A DNA stretch of 64,000 nt from 2-02-FULL-55-14 sp964581115 (GTDB lineage Bacteria; Bacteroidota; Ignavibacteria; UBA10030), in assembly GCA_964581115.1 (NCBI GenBank), contig CAZOMY010000004.1:1-64000 (forward strand). Reading direction: 5' to 3'. A program made the translations under genes and the position numbers. Each line of letters starts with the position of its first letter. The first letter of the stretch is position 1. Positions 62,558-64,000 of this stretch are shown here, piece by piece. The notes beneath the pieces were generated by a model. It saw only the letters and a list, made by a program, of their open reading frames with translations. It searched no databases and was not told the origin of the DNA.

Positions 62558-63912
62558 AGATCCTCCGTCTGAGTCAGAGTGTACTCGCCCGTCCGTGACG
62601 GGTCCGTGAAGATGAAGCGCTTCTTCTGCTGTTCGTAGATCCAGATCTCCCGGGGTCCCGTGTTCGGCCTGAAGAGACGCTGGCTCGAGGTGGGCGTGCC
62701 GAACAAGATCAGGATCCGTCCCCGGTCGGTTTTGTAACCGTCGGTGCCGCCTCGTGTCGAGAATCGTCGGATCGCATCGTCGACGCGGCGATAGTACTCC
62801 TCCTGCACCGGATTGTAGGCGGTGGTCGTGTCCGGATCGAGGCGACGCCAGAACTCGTCAAACCGCGATCGGCCATCGTCGGCAAAGAATCCGACCATGT
62901 CGTCGATCTCCTCAGGGTCGGCGATATGCCGGAGAGCGTCGACGGCCAGGTCGAAGTCGGCCAGCGACCGGGGGAGCGTTGGCCAGATCACGGCAAAACG
63001 GTAGACCTGCTGGAAGGTCTCAGACCCGGCGTGCAATTTGAGGTCGACGACATACGGGCCCGGTTCGAGCTGCTCGAGCGGCAACGCGAGGTAGGCTGAG
63101 GTCCAGCCGGCGACGGCCGCGCTGTCGAAACGATACCGGAATCCGTCATCCTCCACGAACGACGTGAGCGTCCGTTGCATTCGGATCGTGTCTCGAGCCC
63201 GAAAGTCGACGCTCCGTCCCTTGCTGTCGCGGTCCGGTCGTGCCACCCTCCATTCAACCACGAGGGGAGCTTCGTTCGATGCCCGGAGATGAACGATCAT
63301 CCCGCCGCGGGAGCCGAAGATGGCAGCCCCTCCACGATTGAACGGAACGAAGTGGTTGCCATCGGGTGAAGGATATCCGAACAACAGTTTCGGCACGGCG
63401 GTCAGGCGACCGGCCGATGAGATCTCCAGCGTCCGCCGTCGTTCGAGGAACCGTCGCTCCGAATCGAAGGCCTTCAACTCGAAGACGATCGCATACGTGC
63501 CCGCAGGTACCTGAAAGCGGACGAGGTCCTGAATATCCTGGATCGACTCGTGCGGCCCGGGTTCGCCCTCAACGCGAACGGGGCGCACCTCGCGGCTGGT
63601 CTGCGTGCCGCTCTTTCCCGCGAGTTCGACCAGGAGCTCGCCCTGCGCCTCAACGCGCCCCTCGGACGTCCGCAGGAAGACGAAGAAGCCGGGGGCGATG
63701 CGATAATGGATGTCGACAATGAAGGTGTCGGCTGCAGCCGTGGGGAGCACCACGGCGTCGTACCAAACGGGAGCATCGCTCCCTCCCGAAGGATCGGGGC
63801 GATCGACCCTTTGAGCCAGAAGACTCATCGGGAACAGAACGAGGAGCGCCAGTGGGTGGATCCGTCGCGGGCGAAGGCTCGTTCGAGAGAGGGACGTTGT
63901 CATGACTGCCAT
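62554..63912 (-). CDS. GWxTD-domain exported protein
   Basis: About 452 residues from ATG 63912 (ATG 63903 is possible). Signal peptide about 1-33, ending LLAQ. The middle is strand-rich. The last 100 residues carry the GWxTD-domain pattern: FDEFWRRLDP, EYYRRVDDAIRRFS, TDRGRILILFGTPTS, REIWIYEQQKKRFIFTDP. The domain is common in Bacteroidota and related groups, always in exported proteins, and its function is unknown. It is first in the operon with pdxA and ftsE, an odd partnership. No promoter is evident in the last 88 bases of the window. Confidence 0.85.
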   Translation of the reverse strand: MAVMTTSLSRTSLRPRRIHPLALLVLFPMSLLAQRVDRPDPSGGSDAPVWYDAVVLPTAAADTFIVDIHYRIAPGFFVFLRTSEGRVEAQGELLVELAGKSGTQTSREVRPVRVEGEPGPHESIQDIQDLVRFQVPAGTYAIVFELKAFDSERRFLERRRTLEISSAGRLTAVPKLLFGYPSPDGNHFVPFNRGGAAIFGSRGGMIVHLRASNEAPLVVEWRVARPDRDSKGRSVDFRARDTIRMQRTLTSFVEDDGFRYRFDSAAVAGWTSAYLALPLEQLEPGPYVVDLKLHAGSETFQQVYRFAVIWPTLPRSLADFDLAVDALRHIADPEEIDDMVGFFADDGRSRFDEFWRRLDPDTTTAYNPVQEEYYRRVDDAIRRFSTRGGTDGYKTDRGRILILFGTPTSSQRLFRPNTGPREIWIYEQQKKRFIFTDPSRTGEYTLTQTEDL

Positions 63913-64000
63913 GGTCTCTGCCAATCTCGCCAATGATGCCGTGAAGTGCCAGCACGAGGCGCTGGTGGAGAAAAGCTCTCACCTCACCCAGTGGCCGCTT

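Noticed and set aside
63650..63982. 110-residue minus-strand open frame at the window end
   Set aside because: Overlaps the signal peptide and start of the GWxTD gene in another frame; Ser/Pro/Arg-rich shadow.

Overview
This is a gene-dense, GC-rich bacterial chromosome segment of 64 kb. I see no rRNA, tRNA, CRISPR array, prophage or intact insertion sequence. The gene content points to the Bacteroidota/Chlorobiota side of the FCB group, perhaps an Ignavibacteria- or Kapaibacteriota-like lineage. The evidence is a PorQ-type type IX secretion protein, a bacterial group II geranylgeranylglyceryl-phosphate synthase, DUF5916, DUF5723-like, DUF3467 and DUF3109 proteins, a GlmU-like acyl-sugar protein, and promoters of the form TTG-N19..22-TAnnTT. 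The placement is an inference from gene families, not from a marker gene.

Layout. 0-9.7 kb holds fmdB and aconitase (minus), a lone receiver protein followed by a MoaC-MogA fusion, carB behind a possible attenuator, and a DEAD-box helicase. 9.9-17.2 kb is one plus-strand envelope operon: a long TPR protein, an outer-membrane barrel with a TonB-box-like segment, a SPOR protein, then ExbB, ExbD and TonB. 17.4-24.3 kb (minus) runs from clpS and alaS into an archaeal-type lipid enzyme, a GmhA-like isomerase, a polyprenyl sugar-phosphate transferase and two small genes. 24.4-25.7 kb is icd. 25.9-31.3 kb (plus) is a second envelope cluster: a TPR/BamE-like hybrid, DUF3467, a large lipoprotein and a barrel. 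31.5-33.5 kb (minus) is DUF3109-rpoN. 33.7-36.3 kb is a DUF5916 protein, followed by a palindromic repeat element and then dprA and a GlmM-like mutase (minus). 39.3-45.8 kb (plus) is AMMECR1-Memo-DUF2520-echA-glyQS-TPR-ZIP. porQ and rpmE diverge at 46.9 kb. 47.3-55.4 kb (plus) holds a GlmU-like protein, rsmB, a DUF1028 protein, kbl, an HGSNAT-like acyltransferase, rmuC and an internally duplicated membrane protein. 55.6-60.8 kb (plus) is pfkA, a quinone-reductase-like gene, aat, purC, mrp and a NifU C-terminal protein. 60.9-63.9 kb (minus) is a GWxTD protein, pdxA and ftsE.

The themes are central metabolism (AcnA, Icd, PfkA, CarB, PurC, PdxA), translation (AlaRS, GlyRS, L31, RsmB, Aat), Fe-S assembly (Mrp, NifU-like), and above all the cell envelope. 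Non-coding structure is richer than usual. There are degenerate heptamer tandem tracts at five intergenic places, a dispersed 9-mer (CACAAAGGA-like) repeat at three places, one 191-bp palindromic element with 13-bp terminal inverted repeats, and a recurring promoter shape that in three cases puts the -10 hexamer exactly 12 nt before the start codon, predicting leaderless mRNAs.
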